Of a stretch of DNA of 64,000 bases, positions 33,794 through 42,202 are shown piece after piece. The notes under the pieces were generated by a model. It did not search any database and was not told where the DNA came from. It saw only the letters and a list, made by a program, of their open reading frames with translations. A program made the position numbers and the translations under genes. Each line of letters starts with the position of its first letter. Positions within the stretch are counted from its first letter, which is position 1. The stretch spans positions 109,430 to 173,429 of the forward strand of contig OMZG01000002.1 in the NCBI GenBank assembly GCA_900315505.1, given 5' to 3'. Source of the stretch: an uncultured Lachnospiraceae bacterium. GTDB taxonomy: Bacteria > Bacillota > Clostridia > Lachnospirales > Lachnospiraceae.

Positions 33794-35398
33794 TTACCCG
33801 CGCTTGATTCCGGTAAGCGTATATCTCGGAGGTATTTCCGCACCACCTGATATATAATAACCGTCTTTCCAACTATATATCTTTCCGTTCCCTGTATCCA
33901 ATTGCAGGCTGTCATATATCCTGATAGTTACGCTATACACACGCTCCTCGGCCTTTTTATTCACCAGACTGGTAAAACTCTCATCATTGCTTCCATCGAG
34001 ATACCATCTTTCATCTGGTTCTGTAGATGTAGACCCCCTATTATAGAATGATGTAAGTTTTGTACTGTCAACATCATAGAACTTCCTAAAGTAAAATCTT
34101 CCTGATCCCAAATCTGTCTCCATATCTGTCTTCAGCCCCATATTTGTATGAACAAGAAGATTGAAATCTTTATTATCTCTGTGATTTTCCATAAGTCTCA
34201 CAGTTCCGCCATATGGCTTCGCATCATCACCATTCTGCTTCACAAGATATATATCACCTTCAACATTGTCTATATTATCTATAAAAATATTCTCTTTCTG
34301 GCTTGAGTTGCCTTCATAATAAGGCTGGAAGCAGACATAAAAATCTATTGGGTCCTTTCTGACCTTGCCATTATCCGTGTAGATATACCTGATAGCAGGG
34401 AATGATTCATCTATAAAGCCGGCCTTTTCTCCATTGTCCAGCCCGGCATCTGTCCCATTCACTGTCTTCTTCGTCGTAACTGTAATTGTATTCTTATCTG
34501 AGTTGTAAGTCGGGACTGAATAAAGACGTATTTTGTTTACTGTGGAACCCCCATCCTTGGTTTCTGTCCTATTGTAAGTGATATCGTAGCAGTAACATAC
34601 TACAGGTTTGACATATGTGGTAGTGTTTCCAGTAGTATCTGTTGTCTTACTAGTTGAGAAATGCACATAGATGGTTCTCTTCCGGTTCAACACATTATCT
34701 GTATCCGGATTAATATAGGACTCAACCAGTTTATCAGGATCTGCACTCTTGTCAGTCTGCTGAATAAAGATATTATCAAAAGTCATAGGCTGGGTCAGTT
34801 TGGTCTCATTCATATTCTGAATGACAGAACCATCAACCAGATTGCTGATATTTCCATTCTTCGATTCATCTGTAGAATTACCAAGCCCTGCCTGCAACGT
34901 TACCGCTGCTGAATACTTCAGAGCGCCATTCCGATAAATATCTGGTAGTGACAGGTGAATTATATCACCATGATTGTCCTTCTTATTTGCTACATCCCAG
35001 CTGTTGTTGATGATTTCGCTATCATCAATCAGATTTGAATTCCTGTCTGCGCCGAAGTAGTCGAGTATATTATTGTCATATGCGTACATTATGGCGCCCG
35101 GTGTCGATACCGTCAGGTCAAGCTTATTATTCTTCTTGTCATCACCACGAATCCAGGAATACAGATAATCTCCTGGTACCGCCTGTATCTTCTCATACAC
35201 CATCTGTGCTGCTGCGTTCTGGTCTGCGAGTCTTTTCGACTTCAATACAGACTGAGAAGAGACCACGAATGCTGACATCAGAGGTCCTATGATGATCGCA
35301 AGGATTGCGATCGAAATGATCAGTTCAAGGAGGGAAAAGCCCCCGTTACTGCGAACTGAAGAACTATTCAGCTGTCTTACGCTCCTGACCTTCATCAT
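33794..35398 (-). CDS. Large prepilin-like protein, PilV type
   Basis: 534 residues from ATG 35398, five bases after a GGAGG site; the open frame reaches 35410 with a GTG. The prepilin site is GG-FSLLELIISIAILAIII with Glu at +5. After the helix there is an unusually large extracellular domain for a pilin, ending in SVTIRIYDSLQLDTGNGKIY. By order in the operon and N-terminal type it matches PilV-like minor pilins. The gene is more AT-rich than the assembly genes upstream. Confidence 0.75.
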   Translation of the reverse strand: MMKVRSVRQLNSSSVRSNGGFSLLELIISIAILAIIIGPLMSAFVVSSQSVLKSKRLADQNAAAQMVYEKIQAVPGDYLYSWIRGDDKKNNKLDLTVSTPGAIMYAYDNNILDYFGADRNSNLIDDSEIINNSWDVANKKDNHGDIIHLSLPDIYRNGALKYSAAVTLQAGLGNSTDESKNGNISNLVDGSVIQNMNETKLTQPMTFDNIFIQQTDKSADPDKLVESYINPDTDNVLNRKRTIYVHFSTSKTTDTTGNTTTYVKPVVCYCYDITYNRTETKDGGSTVNKIRLYSVPTYNSDKNTITVTTKKTVNGTDAGLDNGEKAGFIDESFPAIRYIYTDNGKVRKDPIDFYVCFQPYYEGNSSQKENIFIDNIDNVEGDIYLVKQNGDDAKPYGGTVRLMENHRDNKDFNLLVHTNMGLKTDMETDLGSGRFYFRKFYDVDSTKLTSFYNRGSTSTEPDERWYLDGSNDESFTSLVNKKAEERVYSVTIRIYDSLQLDTGNGKIYSWKDGYYISGGAEIPPRYTLTGIKRG

Positions 35399-35434
35399 AT
35401 AGACCTCCACACCTTCATACCTTCCCCGTTATCA

Positions 35435-36109
35435 TCAGCGTTCTCTGGTGCCGAATGGATTTGCCACGCCGGTATCTACCTCAGGTACCTCGTGATCAGT
35501 CTCAGGTGCACCATCATACGTAGCATAATAGGAATTCACCGACATCGTAACGCTCAGATTACGGTTCTCGGCATCATAGTCAGCCGTGATCGTATCGAAG
35601 CCCTTCAGTGTCTCCTGATCCCTGATATAATCCATGCCATCCTTGAACTGATCATAATCCATCTGCATTGTAAGTGTCAATGGCTTCTTATATACTGTCA
35701 TATCGACCTGTTTTGATGGATCATCAATAGTATCCTCTGTCACGCTCTTGAACTGCTCTACGACCACAGGATCAGAGAACGATTCCTCTGTCACATTGAC
35801 ACCGAGGTCATTCTCGAAGTTCTTTGAAAAAACTACCTCGTCCTCTGTCAGCACCTCTGAAGGAAGTGTCGGCAGGACTGCACTTATATTTGCCTTGGCA
35901 GTCTCTGCGCCCTCGAGGTACTCCTGCTTGTGTGCCTCATACTGTCTCAGCTGGTCGAGCTCAGGCTGAAGCTGTGCTATCTCAGCATCAGCGGCCTCCT
36001 TCTTGTCTGTGAAATTCTTATATACCAGAAGGTAGCACAGAAGCAGGATAAGCACTCCTGCAAGTACTATTAATATCTTTATGTCTCTCTTTGAAAGCTT
36101 GGTTGTCAT
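35435..36109 (-). CDS. PilO-like pilus alignment protein
   Basis: 224 residues: short cytoplasmic tail (MTTKLSKRDIK), one membrane helix (ILIVLAGVLILLLCYLLVY), a coiled coil (DAEIAQLQPELDQLRQYEAH), then a ferredoxin-like domain (LTLTMQMDYDQFKDGMDYI). This is the plan of PilO/GspM, which bridges the inner-membrane platform. It follows the PilM-PilN fusion directly, as PilO follows PilN in other systems. Confidence 0.78.
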   Translation of the reverse strand: MTTKLSKRDIKILIVLAGVLILLLCYLLVYKNFTDKKEAADAEIAQLQPELDQLRQYEAHKQEYLEGAETAKANISAVLPTLPSEVLTEDEVVFSKNFENDLGVNVTEESFSDPVVVEQFKSVTEDTIDDPSKQVDMTVYKKPLTLTMQMDYDQFKDGMDYIRDQETLKGFDTITADYDAENRNLSVTMSVNSYYATYDGAPETDHEVPEVDTGVANPFGTRER

Positions 36110-36129
36110 CTCTTCTGCTCCTCACTTTC

Positions 36130-37965
36130 CTACTGCTGAGAACTGCTCGTGCTGCTCGATGAACTACTGCTGCCGGATGAGCTGCTCGATGAACTACTGC
36201 TGCCGGATGAGCTGCTCGATGAACTACTGCTGCCGGATGAGCTGCTGCTGGATGAGCTGCTCGTTGAATCTGCAGCTCCCTGCGTCTGTGCAGTTGTATC
36301 AATTCCTGCGGCTTCATTGCCTGCCATTGATCCGTCATTCGCGAAGGTGCATGTCACCTCGAAGCTGAGCATCTTCGAGCCTGCCTGGCTCTTCTGCTCA
36401 GATACCGACGGAGTGCTCACATCAGTCACCTTGATAGACTGGAAGCTTCTGAATGTATGGATCACATTCGCCACACTGTCGAGATCATCAGCAGTCTGAC
36501 ATGACAGAACCACATTTGTCTGAGAGCATGATGCCGAAAGGAACAGCAGATCCGACGGCATGCTGGACTCTATCTCCTCGAAGAACTTGCGAAGCTGGGC
36601 GCTGTTGCCGCCTGCATCGTTCTTGATCACATCGATTCCATCGGAATTCTTCGTGTATATCACATATCTGTCGTATGCTTCCTTTGCCGGCTGGAGTGAA
36701 GCCATCTCTGTCTTCATCGCCTCGAGCTCCCTCTGTGAGCTATTGTACTGAAGCACTGCGAAAAGTCCCAGGACTATTCCTATCGCTGCAAATACGACTG
36801 CCACTGCTATAGGAGTAGCATAGGAATCATCCTTTCCGCCTGTCCCCTTCCGACCTCTTGCGAGAAGATAAGCCTCCGGGATCAGGTCCACAGGATTTAT
36901 CACACAGCCTGCAACACTCACGTATGAGGATATATCAGTATTTCCATTTACAAGAGGAGCTACCTCCTGGATATTCTCAATGAATGCCGTATCTATCCCT
37001 GAGCTGTCCTGAATGGCCTCACGCAGGAACGGGAGATGCGCACATGGTCCACAGAGTACCACACCGTCCACCGGCTTGTTCTTCGTGGTATGTACATAGT
37101 CGCATGCCCTCGTGATCGATGAGACCACTCTCTCCAGCAGCTGCTCGGATACATCCTTTGATATACTCTGCATTCCAGGCTTGGTCAGACGGGTAAACAT
37201 CTCATAATACGCTGCTTCTCCTCTGCCCTCCTGCTGAAGCACAGGATAGATGAGCTCATCACCACCATATGTAAATGATCTCTGCATCACATACGATCCA
37301 TTCGACAGGAAGGTGCATTCTATTCTCTCAGGCGCGATATATGCATAGCATACGCTTCCCTGTATAGGTGCTGAAGCAAAGGTCTGCAGAAGCGCATTGT
37401 CAGATGAATCCATTATCCTGATATGGACGAGCATCTTCTGCGCAAGACCTACATACGAATTCAGCAGTTCCTTTGGCGCCGCCTTGAGCAGGATCCTGTA
37501 TCCCGCCGGCTTCTTATTCTGCGGCGCTGCCTGCTTCTTTTCTCCTGCTGCATCCTTATCATTTTCGCCCCTCTTCTGCTTCGACTCCTCTGCTTCATTT
37601 CCGAGGATGGAATATGTCAGCTTGTACTGCTTCATATCCACCGGGAAATAATCATCGGCATTGGCATTGATCATCGACTGGATCTGCTTTTCCTTGACCT
37701 TCGGGAGAGTGATCTCTCTCGTTGCAATCTTTAATGATGATATGCAGAAATTCACGTCTGATACATTCTTCAGGCCGTGATTCGTAAGCTGTGCCGTAAG
37801 AGCCTTGGAATACTCCTCTATATCCGCGATCGTACCATCGCTTACGCTTCCGGTCGGAGTAGGAAACGAGAAATGATCACTTACTACATTGTGCTTGCCC
37901 TTCTTTGCCGTCCGGCATACCAGGGTTATACGGTCGCCCGGCTGGATATTGACTGTTAATGCCAT
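36130..37965 (-). CDS. PilM-PilN fusion protein with Ser/Gly-rich tail
   Basis: 611 residues from ATG 37965, with AAGGAGAAAAA before it. Residues 1-380 are PilM-like, an actin/FtsA-fold (VNIQPGDRITLV, FCISSLKIATREITLP, VVLCGPCAHLPFLREAI); a membrane helix near 390-415 (IAVAVVFAAIGIVLGLF) leads into a PilN-like coiled coil and ferredoxin-like domain (LLFLSASCSQTNVVLSC). PilM and PilN are usually separate cytoplasmic and membrane proteins, so this fusion fixes their pairing. The C-terminal 50 residues are almost only Ser with single Gly, encoded by perfect 30-base repeats at 36151-36240. Confidence 0.82.
   Translation of the reverse strand: MALTVNIQPGDRITLVCRTAKKGKHNVVSDHFSFPTPTGSVSDGTIADIEEYSKALTAQLTNHGLKNVSDVNFCISSLKIATREITLPKVKEKQIQSMINANADDYFPVDMKQYKLTYSILGNEAEESKQKRGENDKDAAGEKKQAAPQNKKPAGYRILLKAAPKELLNSYVGLAQKMLVHIRIMDSSDNALLQTFASAPIQGSVCYAYIAPERIECTFLSNGSYVMQRSFTYGGDELIYPVLQQEGRGEAAYYEMFTRLTKPGMQSISKDVSEQLLERVVSSITRACDYVHTTKNKPVDGVVLCGPCAHLPFLREAIQDSSGIDTAFIENIQEVAPLVNGNTDISSYVSVAGCVINPVDLIPEAYLLARGRKGTGGKDDSYATPIAVAVVFAAIGIVLGLFAVLQYNSSQRELEAMKTEMASLQPAKEAYDRYVIYTKNSDGIDVIKNDAGGNSAQLRKFFEEIESSMPSDLLFLSASCSQTNVVLSCQTADDLDSVANVIHTFRSFQSIKVTDVSTPSVSEQKSQAGSKMLSFEVTCTFANDGSMAGNEAAGIDTTAQTQGAADSTSSSSSSSSSGSSSSSSSSSGSSSSSSSSSGSSSSSSSTSSSQQ
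36151..36240. repeat. Three perfect 30-base tandem repeats
   Basis: The unit starting GCTGCTCGATGAACTACTGC is present three times without change, with partial, decayed copies on both sides (36139-36150 and 36241-36262). It encodes Ser-rich decapeptides with one Gly near the C-terminus of the PilM-PilN fusion. Change in copy number would alter tail length by 10 residues without shifting frame. Confidence 0.95.
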
Positions 37966-37990
37966 TTTTTCTCCTTCTATACTATATCTG

Positions 37991-38914
37991 CTATCCCAGC
38001 GCACTCACATACGCAAAGATGACATCCACTCCAAACAATGCATTGAACGCTATGCCCAATGCCAGATATGGTCCCATCGCAAGCTTTCTGCCTGCGCCGC
38101 TGACCTTCATTCTGATGAGATGTACCACAGTGCCAACGATACATCCGAGGAACAGCGACAGTATGATCATCTTCCATCCGAGGAAAAGTCCTGCTGCTGC
38201 CATCAGCTTCACATCGCCTCCGCCGATCCCGCGGCCCTTTGTGATCAGAAGAATGATAAGCATCACTCCGCTTACGATCACAAATCCTACGATATGCGTG
38301 ACGAGTATATGTGCTATCGTAATCCCCTCGCCATCTATCAGCGCATCAACCAGGCTTCTGTAATGCCCGGTCTCATTGCCTCCGATGATAGTTATGAACT
38401 TGAGGATCGGATCAACCTCATCTCCCGCGGTCTGATACAGGAAGTCATGTAATGCGCCTTCCCTCACTGACACCGCAGCTATCTCGGAAATGACCTTTAT
38501 CACTGCAAGGATGAAGATGAAGGCATTCAGTCCGAATGGTATCTCCATCGTCCTCTCATCTATTACTGCTATCACGACAAGTGCCGATAACAACCCTGCC
38601 GTGACGATTCCCATTACGGTAAGATCATATCTGTAGTAGCAGAGTCCCCAGAGGGCTCCGTTGACTGCCTCTATGATCGGATACTGGATACTCAGCTTCG
38701 CTCCGCAGTATCTGCATTTCCCTCTGAGAAAAAGGAAAGAAAACACCGGAAACATATCGTACCACGCCAGCCTGTGTCCACAGCTCATGCAGTGCGAATG
38801 TGACCTCACGAAGTCCTCACCCTTCGGAATCCTGTATATCAGGACGTTCATGAAGCTCCCGACGCACATTCCGAAAAGCACTACTATGATATATCCTATT
38901 ACTATTTCTGTCAT
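37991..38914 (-). CDS. pilD: Prepilin peptidase / N-methyltransferase
   Basis: A 307-residue polytopic membrane aspartyl protease. The N-terminal domain has the two zinc CxxC pairs (CMSCGHRL and CRYCGAKL) and GSFMNVLIYRIP; the two catalytic aspartates are in VIDERTMEIP and GGGDVKLMAA. It removes leader peptides of the four prepilins in the operon and usually methylates the new N-terminus. A polar stretch of about 50 residues lies between the catalytic segments, longer than usual. Start has AAGGAAAGAGTA, 12 bases after the pilC stop. Confidence 0.93.
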   Translation of the reverse strand: MTEIVIGYIIVVLFGMCVGSFMNVLIYRIPKGEDFVRSHSHCMSCGHRLAWYDMFPVFSFLFLRGKCRYCGAKLSIQYPIIEAVNGALWGLCYYRYDLTVMGIVTAGLLSALVVIAVIDERTMEIPFGLNAFIFILAVIKVISEIAAVSVREGALHDFLYQTAGDEVDPILKFITIIGGNETGHYRSLVDALIDGEGITIAHILVTHIVGFVIVSGVMLIILLITKGRGIGGGDVKLMAAAGLFLGWKMIILSLFLGCIVGTVVHLIRMKVSGAGRKLAMGPYLALGIAFNALFGVDVIFAYVSALG

Positions 38915-38926
38915 TACTCTTTCCTT

Positions 38927-40138
38927 TTAGATATTGTCTAGGGCGGAGATCATCGATCCCATCGGGAGAACGATGGCGAACACGATAGATCCTACTATTC
39001 CTGCAAGGATCAGTATCATGATAGGCTCCATCAGCGCTACCAGCTGCTCTGTAGCCTCACGCACTTCCTCGTCATAATAGTCTGCTACCTTGTCCAGCAT
39101 GCCATCTATATTACCGGTATCCTCACCGATGCCTACCATGTGGTGGACAAGCGGAGGGAAGACTCCGTACTCCTTCAGCGGTGTCGCAAGGCTCGAGCCC
39201 ATTGATACTGCCTCCCTGCACTTATATACTGCATCCTCGAATACGAGATTCTTCATCGTGCCTGCTACGATATTCAGTGCATCGATCATCGGAATACCTG
39301 TGGCGAGCAGCGTAGCGAGCGTCCTCGTAAATGAAGCCGTATTCTGCTTTACTGCAAGAGTCTTGCCCGGAAGCTTCAGCCTCAGCTGATCCAGCCTGTA
39401 GGCTCCATCCTTATTCGTCCTGATAAGCTTCAGGCTCACTATGATAGCTACTACCACCGACAGTATCACAAACCAGTAGTGCTTCACGAAATCCGAAGCA
39501 GCGAGCACGAACACCGTGATCGCCGGCATCTTCGCATCGAGCTCGGAAAGCATATCCGTGAACTGAGGCACCACCTTCACCAGTAGTACTACAATAACTA
39601 TGAAGGTAACTGACAGAAGGATGATCGGGTAGATCGATGCCTTCTTTACGAGAGCCTTCAGTGCATGCTCCTTCTCGAACTGCTTGCCCATTCTGTCAAA
39701 TGACTGTGACAGGGCACCGGATTCCTCACCTGCGCGTACCAGAGTAACGAAAATTCTCGAAAACACATCAGGGTGCTCTGCCATTGCATCTGCAAGGGTA
39801 GAGCCCTTCTCGATGGCCTTCTTGCAGGATACGATAGCCTCAGTGAGCCTCTTATTAGTAGTCTGCTCGGAGAGCATCTCAAGAGCCGAGATAACCGGCA
39901 CACCTGCATCCACGATAGATACAAACTGTCGGCAGAACACCGACATATCACGTGGTGACGGCTTGCCTCCGATATTGATATTGACATTTGAATTGAGAGC
40001 ATTGGCCTCCTCAAGGGAGATGATCGTATTCCCCTGGGACTTCAGTTCTCCGATGGCAAGGTCCCTGTTGTCAGCCTCCATGCTGCCCTTCTGCTGCCTG
40101 CCATCCTTTGCTATGACGGTATAATTAAAAGTAGCCAA
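38927..40138 (-). CDS. pilC: Type IV pilus / type II secretion platform protein PilC (GspF)
   Basis: A 403-residue inner-membrane platform protein with two T2SSF domains: first VFCRQFVSIVDAGVPVISAL and LVRAGEESGAL, second SFTRTLATLLATGIPMIDAL and MVGIGEDTGNID, each with membrane helices, and the C-terminal MEPIMILILAGIVG. It couples the (unseen) PilB ATPase to fibre assembly. The start codon is TTG at 40138 behind AGAGGAAAGG; no in-frame ATG near it fits the N-terminus MATFNYTVIAKDG. It heads the pilus operon. Confidence 0.93.
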   Translation of the reverse strand: MATFNYTVIAKDGRQQKGSMEADNRDLAIGELKSQGNTIISLEEANALNSNVNINIGGKPSPRDMSVFCRQFVSIVDAGVPVISALEMLSEQTTNKRLTEAIVSCKKAIEKGSTLADAMAEHPDVFSRIFVTLVRAGEESGALSQSFDRMGKQFEKEHALKALVKKASIYPIILLSVTFIVIVVLLVKVVPQFTDMLSELDAKMPAITVFVLAASDFVKHYWFVILSVVVAIIVSLKLIRTNKDGAYRLDQLRLKLPGKTLAVKQNTASFTRTLATLLATGIPMIDALNIVAGTMKNLVFEDAVYKCREAVSMGSSLATPLKEYGVFPPLVHHMVGIGEDTGNIDGMLDKVADYYDEEVREATEQLVALMEPIMILILAGIVGSIVFAIVLPMGSMISALDNI

Positions 40139-40177
40139 ACCTTTCCTCTTCGCTTTCTATAGCCATTTTCCCTGAAA

Positions 40178-40197
40178 AGCCTTCCTCACGGAAAGCT
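40178..40197 (-). promoter_or_regulatory. Leader hairpin of the pilus operon
   Basis: AGCTTTCC-GTGA-GGAAGGCT forms an 8-bp stem with a GNRA tetraloop, followed by TTTT, between the promoter and the pilC start. It may stabilise the mRNA or partly terminate it. I see no c-di-GMP riboswitch core here. Confidence 0.4.
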
Positions 40198-40216
40198 CTA
40201 ACAATATTTTATAGAA

Positions 40217-40245
40217 TTTTAACACGTTTTTCCTGATTTGTTAAG
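40217..40245 (-). promoter_or_regulatory. Promoter of the pilus operon
   Basis: On the minus strand TTAACA, 17 bases, TAAAAT, giving a start near 40210 and a leader of about 70 bases to the pilC TTG start. Confidence 0.55.
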
Positions 40246-40261
40246 ACTTTATTTAAAAAGC

Positions 40262-40942
40262 TCATTTTTTGGAAACGATTTCATGAGCGGCCCTGTTCTT
40301 CACGATGGAATCCGGCGGAATCACGCCCCTGATCATCGACAGCGGATAGATATTGGTATGTGCTCCTATCACACTTCCCGGATTCATGACTGTATTGCAT
40401 CCGACCTCGGCATAGTCCCCGAGCATTGCACCGATCTTCCGTAATCCGGTCTCTATCTCCTCGCCTGTAGAGAAATCCTTTATCACGACATTAGTCCTGT
40501 CGCTCTTGATATTGCTCGTGATGGAGCCTGCGCCCATGTGTGCATGGAATCCGAGGACAGAATCGCCCACATAGTTGTAATGCGGCACCTCGACATTGTC
40601 AAAAATGATATCGTTCTTGATCTCGGTCGAATTCCCGACGACACAGTCTGCCCCGATAATGGCATTGCCACGGATAAAGGCCCCCGGTCTCACCTCGGTA
40701 CCGGGTCCGATGATGCATGGCCCGATGATCGTATTCGTGGCCTCATTTACGAACCTGACAGTCTTCGCGATATAAATATCATCTCCACGGTCTTCATAAA
40801 TGTCCTTATCGAGAGATGGTCCCGTCTCTCTGATGAAATCGCCGATATGAGGAAGCGCCTCCCACGGATATTCATACTTTTCCAACAAGGGTGACGCTAT
40901 CGTGTGTGTCAGATCATACATATTCCTAATAGTACAGTTCAT
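40262..40942 (-). CDS. Left-handed beta-helix (GlmU C-terminal-like) protein
   Basis: A 226-residue soluble protein whose residues 65-215 are hexapeptide repeats (NTIIGPCIIGPGTEVRPG, AIIGADCVVGNSTEIKN), as in the acyl- and acetyltransferase half of GlmU and other sugar nucleotide enzymes. It contains NYVGDSVLGFHAHMGAGSI, like the CoA-site region of GlmU. No nucleotidyltransferase domain is present. It is likely a sugar N- or O-acetyltransferase, substrate unknown. It has its own promoter. Confidence 0.8.
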   Translation of the reverse strand: MNCTIRNMYDLTHTIASPLLEKYEYPWEALPHIGDFIRETGPSLDKDIYEDRGDDIYIAKTVRFVNEATNTIIGPCIIGPGTEVRPGAFIRGNAIIGADCVVGNSTEIKNDIIFDNVEVPHYNYVGDSVLGFHAHMGAGSITSNIKSDRTNVVIKDFSTGEEIETGLRKIGAMLGDYAEVGCNTVMNPGSVIGAHTNIYPLSMIRGVIPPDSIVKNRAAHEIVSKK

Positions 40943-40990
40943 TACATATCCTTTCCGCTTCCCGGCCTCTTTTATAAAGATTTAACAAAA

Positions 40991-41019
40991 ATTATACCAT
41001 ATCTTCATGATGTCAACAA
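40991..41019 (-). promoter_or_regulatory. Promoter of the beta-helix protein gene
   Basis: On the minus strand TTGTTG, 17 bases, TATAAT with an extended -10 (TGGTATAAT). A better -35 (TTGACA) is also present but at only 14 bases. Confidence 0.65.
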
Positions 41020-41044
41020 GGCATTTTGCGAAAATCAGCGAAAG

Positions 41045-42199
41045 TCATCTGAGAAGCTGAGCGAACCTCGTCTCCGTCGCATAATCAAGCGTCTCATACC
41101 ATACCACTACCCTGTCAGGATTCTGCACCTTCATCTCTGTCAGAAGCGACTTCCCTCCATAATACCTGAGATCAATCATTATTATTCTCTTATATGATGA
41201 GATAAGGTATGGGACTGCTGAATTCGCAAAGGAATCCTTTATCATGAGGAGTGTCGGCCCGCTCTGGACATCATTATTCGTGATCACTGACAGGCCGTGG
41301 TTACCACCCATGTAGACGCTGTACTTGTCCGAGGTAAACATATACTCAGGCTCATACAGGCTCCATGATGCATCAATAGCCCCGAGCCTGCCGTCATAAC
41401 CGTATTTATTGACAATTGACACCGACGGAAGTCTCGACGGCATTGTCATCCTGTCGTACCTCGCTATGTACAGGGGTGCAGACCTGTAGAGGGTTCCGCG
41501 GAAATTGTCCCCGACCGTCACCAGAGAATAATAGTCAATGTCCGGCAGATCAAGTCCTCTCGACCGCTGATAGTCCCTGGCTGCAAGATAGGCTCCCAGG
41601 TTGTTGTAATGATGGTCGGTGTAGAAATATTTTTCCTCACCGTCATTCAAAAAGCCCTCCAACGAGACCAGTTTCATCTTCTCGTCTCCCCTGATCTCCT
41701 TCCACACATCCTTTCTGATCCTGCTGTCATCAAGATAGGGAGCAAACATCGGAAGCTTCTGTGGCTCGGCAGCGCCACCCGGCGGTATCATGCAGATATC
41801 GACCGGCAGTCCCGACTCCTCGGAGAAGCGTCTCAGGATACGTGTATTAAGCGCTATCCTCGATGCATTGTAGTCATTCTCAGTCTCCATCTTGACATAA
41901 GTACCATCATTATCAAAGTAGGCACCATTTCTGTCCTGCCTGCCAAAGACTGCATCTATAGTGACAGCAATCCTGATCGACGGTTTCTTGATGAGAGACT
42001 GGTCCTTCATGCCCTCCTCCATCTGCTTCTGATAAGAGGCATCTAATACCTTCTCCCATGAAAAGGACGGCAGCGCTGTAAGCCTCCTGTTCTCAATATC
42101 GGAGACACGGATTGGCGCATGAGCTACTGACAGCAGGCCTGTCACCCCGACTATCACAAGGAATATCACAATGTAAAAGATATTATTCGAATTCTTCAT
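41045..42199 (-). CDS. DHHW family (AlgJ/AlgX-like) polysaccharide acetylation protein
   Basis: A 384-residue membrane-anchored protein: one N-terminal helix (IFYIVIFLVIVGVTGLLSV), then an SGNH-like extracellular domain with YTDHHYNNLGAYLA near 190, the DHHW-type motif equal to the AlgJ/AlgX active region, and MIKDSFANSAVPYL with the catalytic DSFA. It acetylates a surface polysaccharide with acetyl groups passed by the MBOAT partner three bases upstream. The polysaccharide itself is not identified. Confidence 0.9.
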   Translation of the reverse strand: MKNSNNIFYIVIFLVIVGVTGLLSVAHAPIRVSDIENRRLTALPSFSWEKVLDASYQKQMEEGMKDQSLIKKPSIRIAVTIDAVFGRQDRNGAYFDNDGTYVKMETENDYNASRIALNTRILRRFSEESGLPVDICMIPPGGAAEPQKLPMFAPYLDDSRIRKDVWKEIRGDEKMKLVSLEGFLNDGEEKYFYTDHHYNNLGAYLAARDYQRSRGLDLPDIDYYSLVTVGDNFRGTLYRSAPLYIARYDRMTMPSRLPSVSIVNKYGYDGRLGAIDASWSLYEPEYMFTSDKYSVYMGGNHGLSVITNNDVQSGPTLLMIKDSFANSAVPYLISSYKRIIMIDLRYYGGKSLLTEMKVQNPDRVVVWYETLDYATETRFAQLLR

Positions 42200-42202
42200 A
42201 AG

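Noticed and set aside
36151..36240. Short perfect tandem repeats as a possible CRISPR array
   Set aside because: The units are contiguous with no spacers, are in frame, and code for a Ser/Gly tail of the PilM-PilN protein.
40139..40216. c-di-GMP riboswitch in the pilus operon leader
   Set aside because: A small GNRA hairpin is present but the conserved three-way junction core is not.
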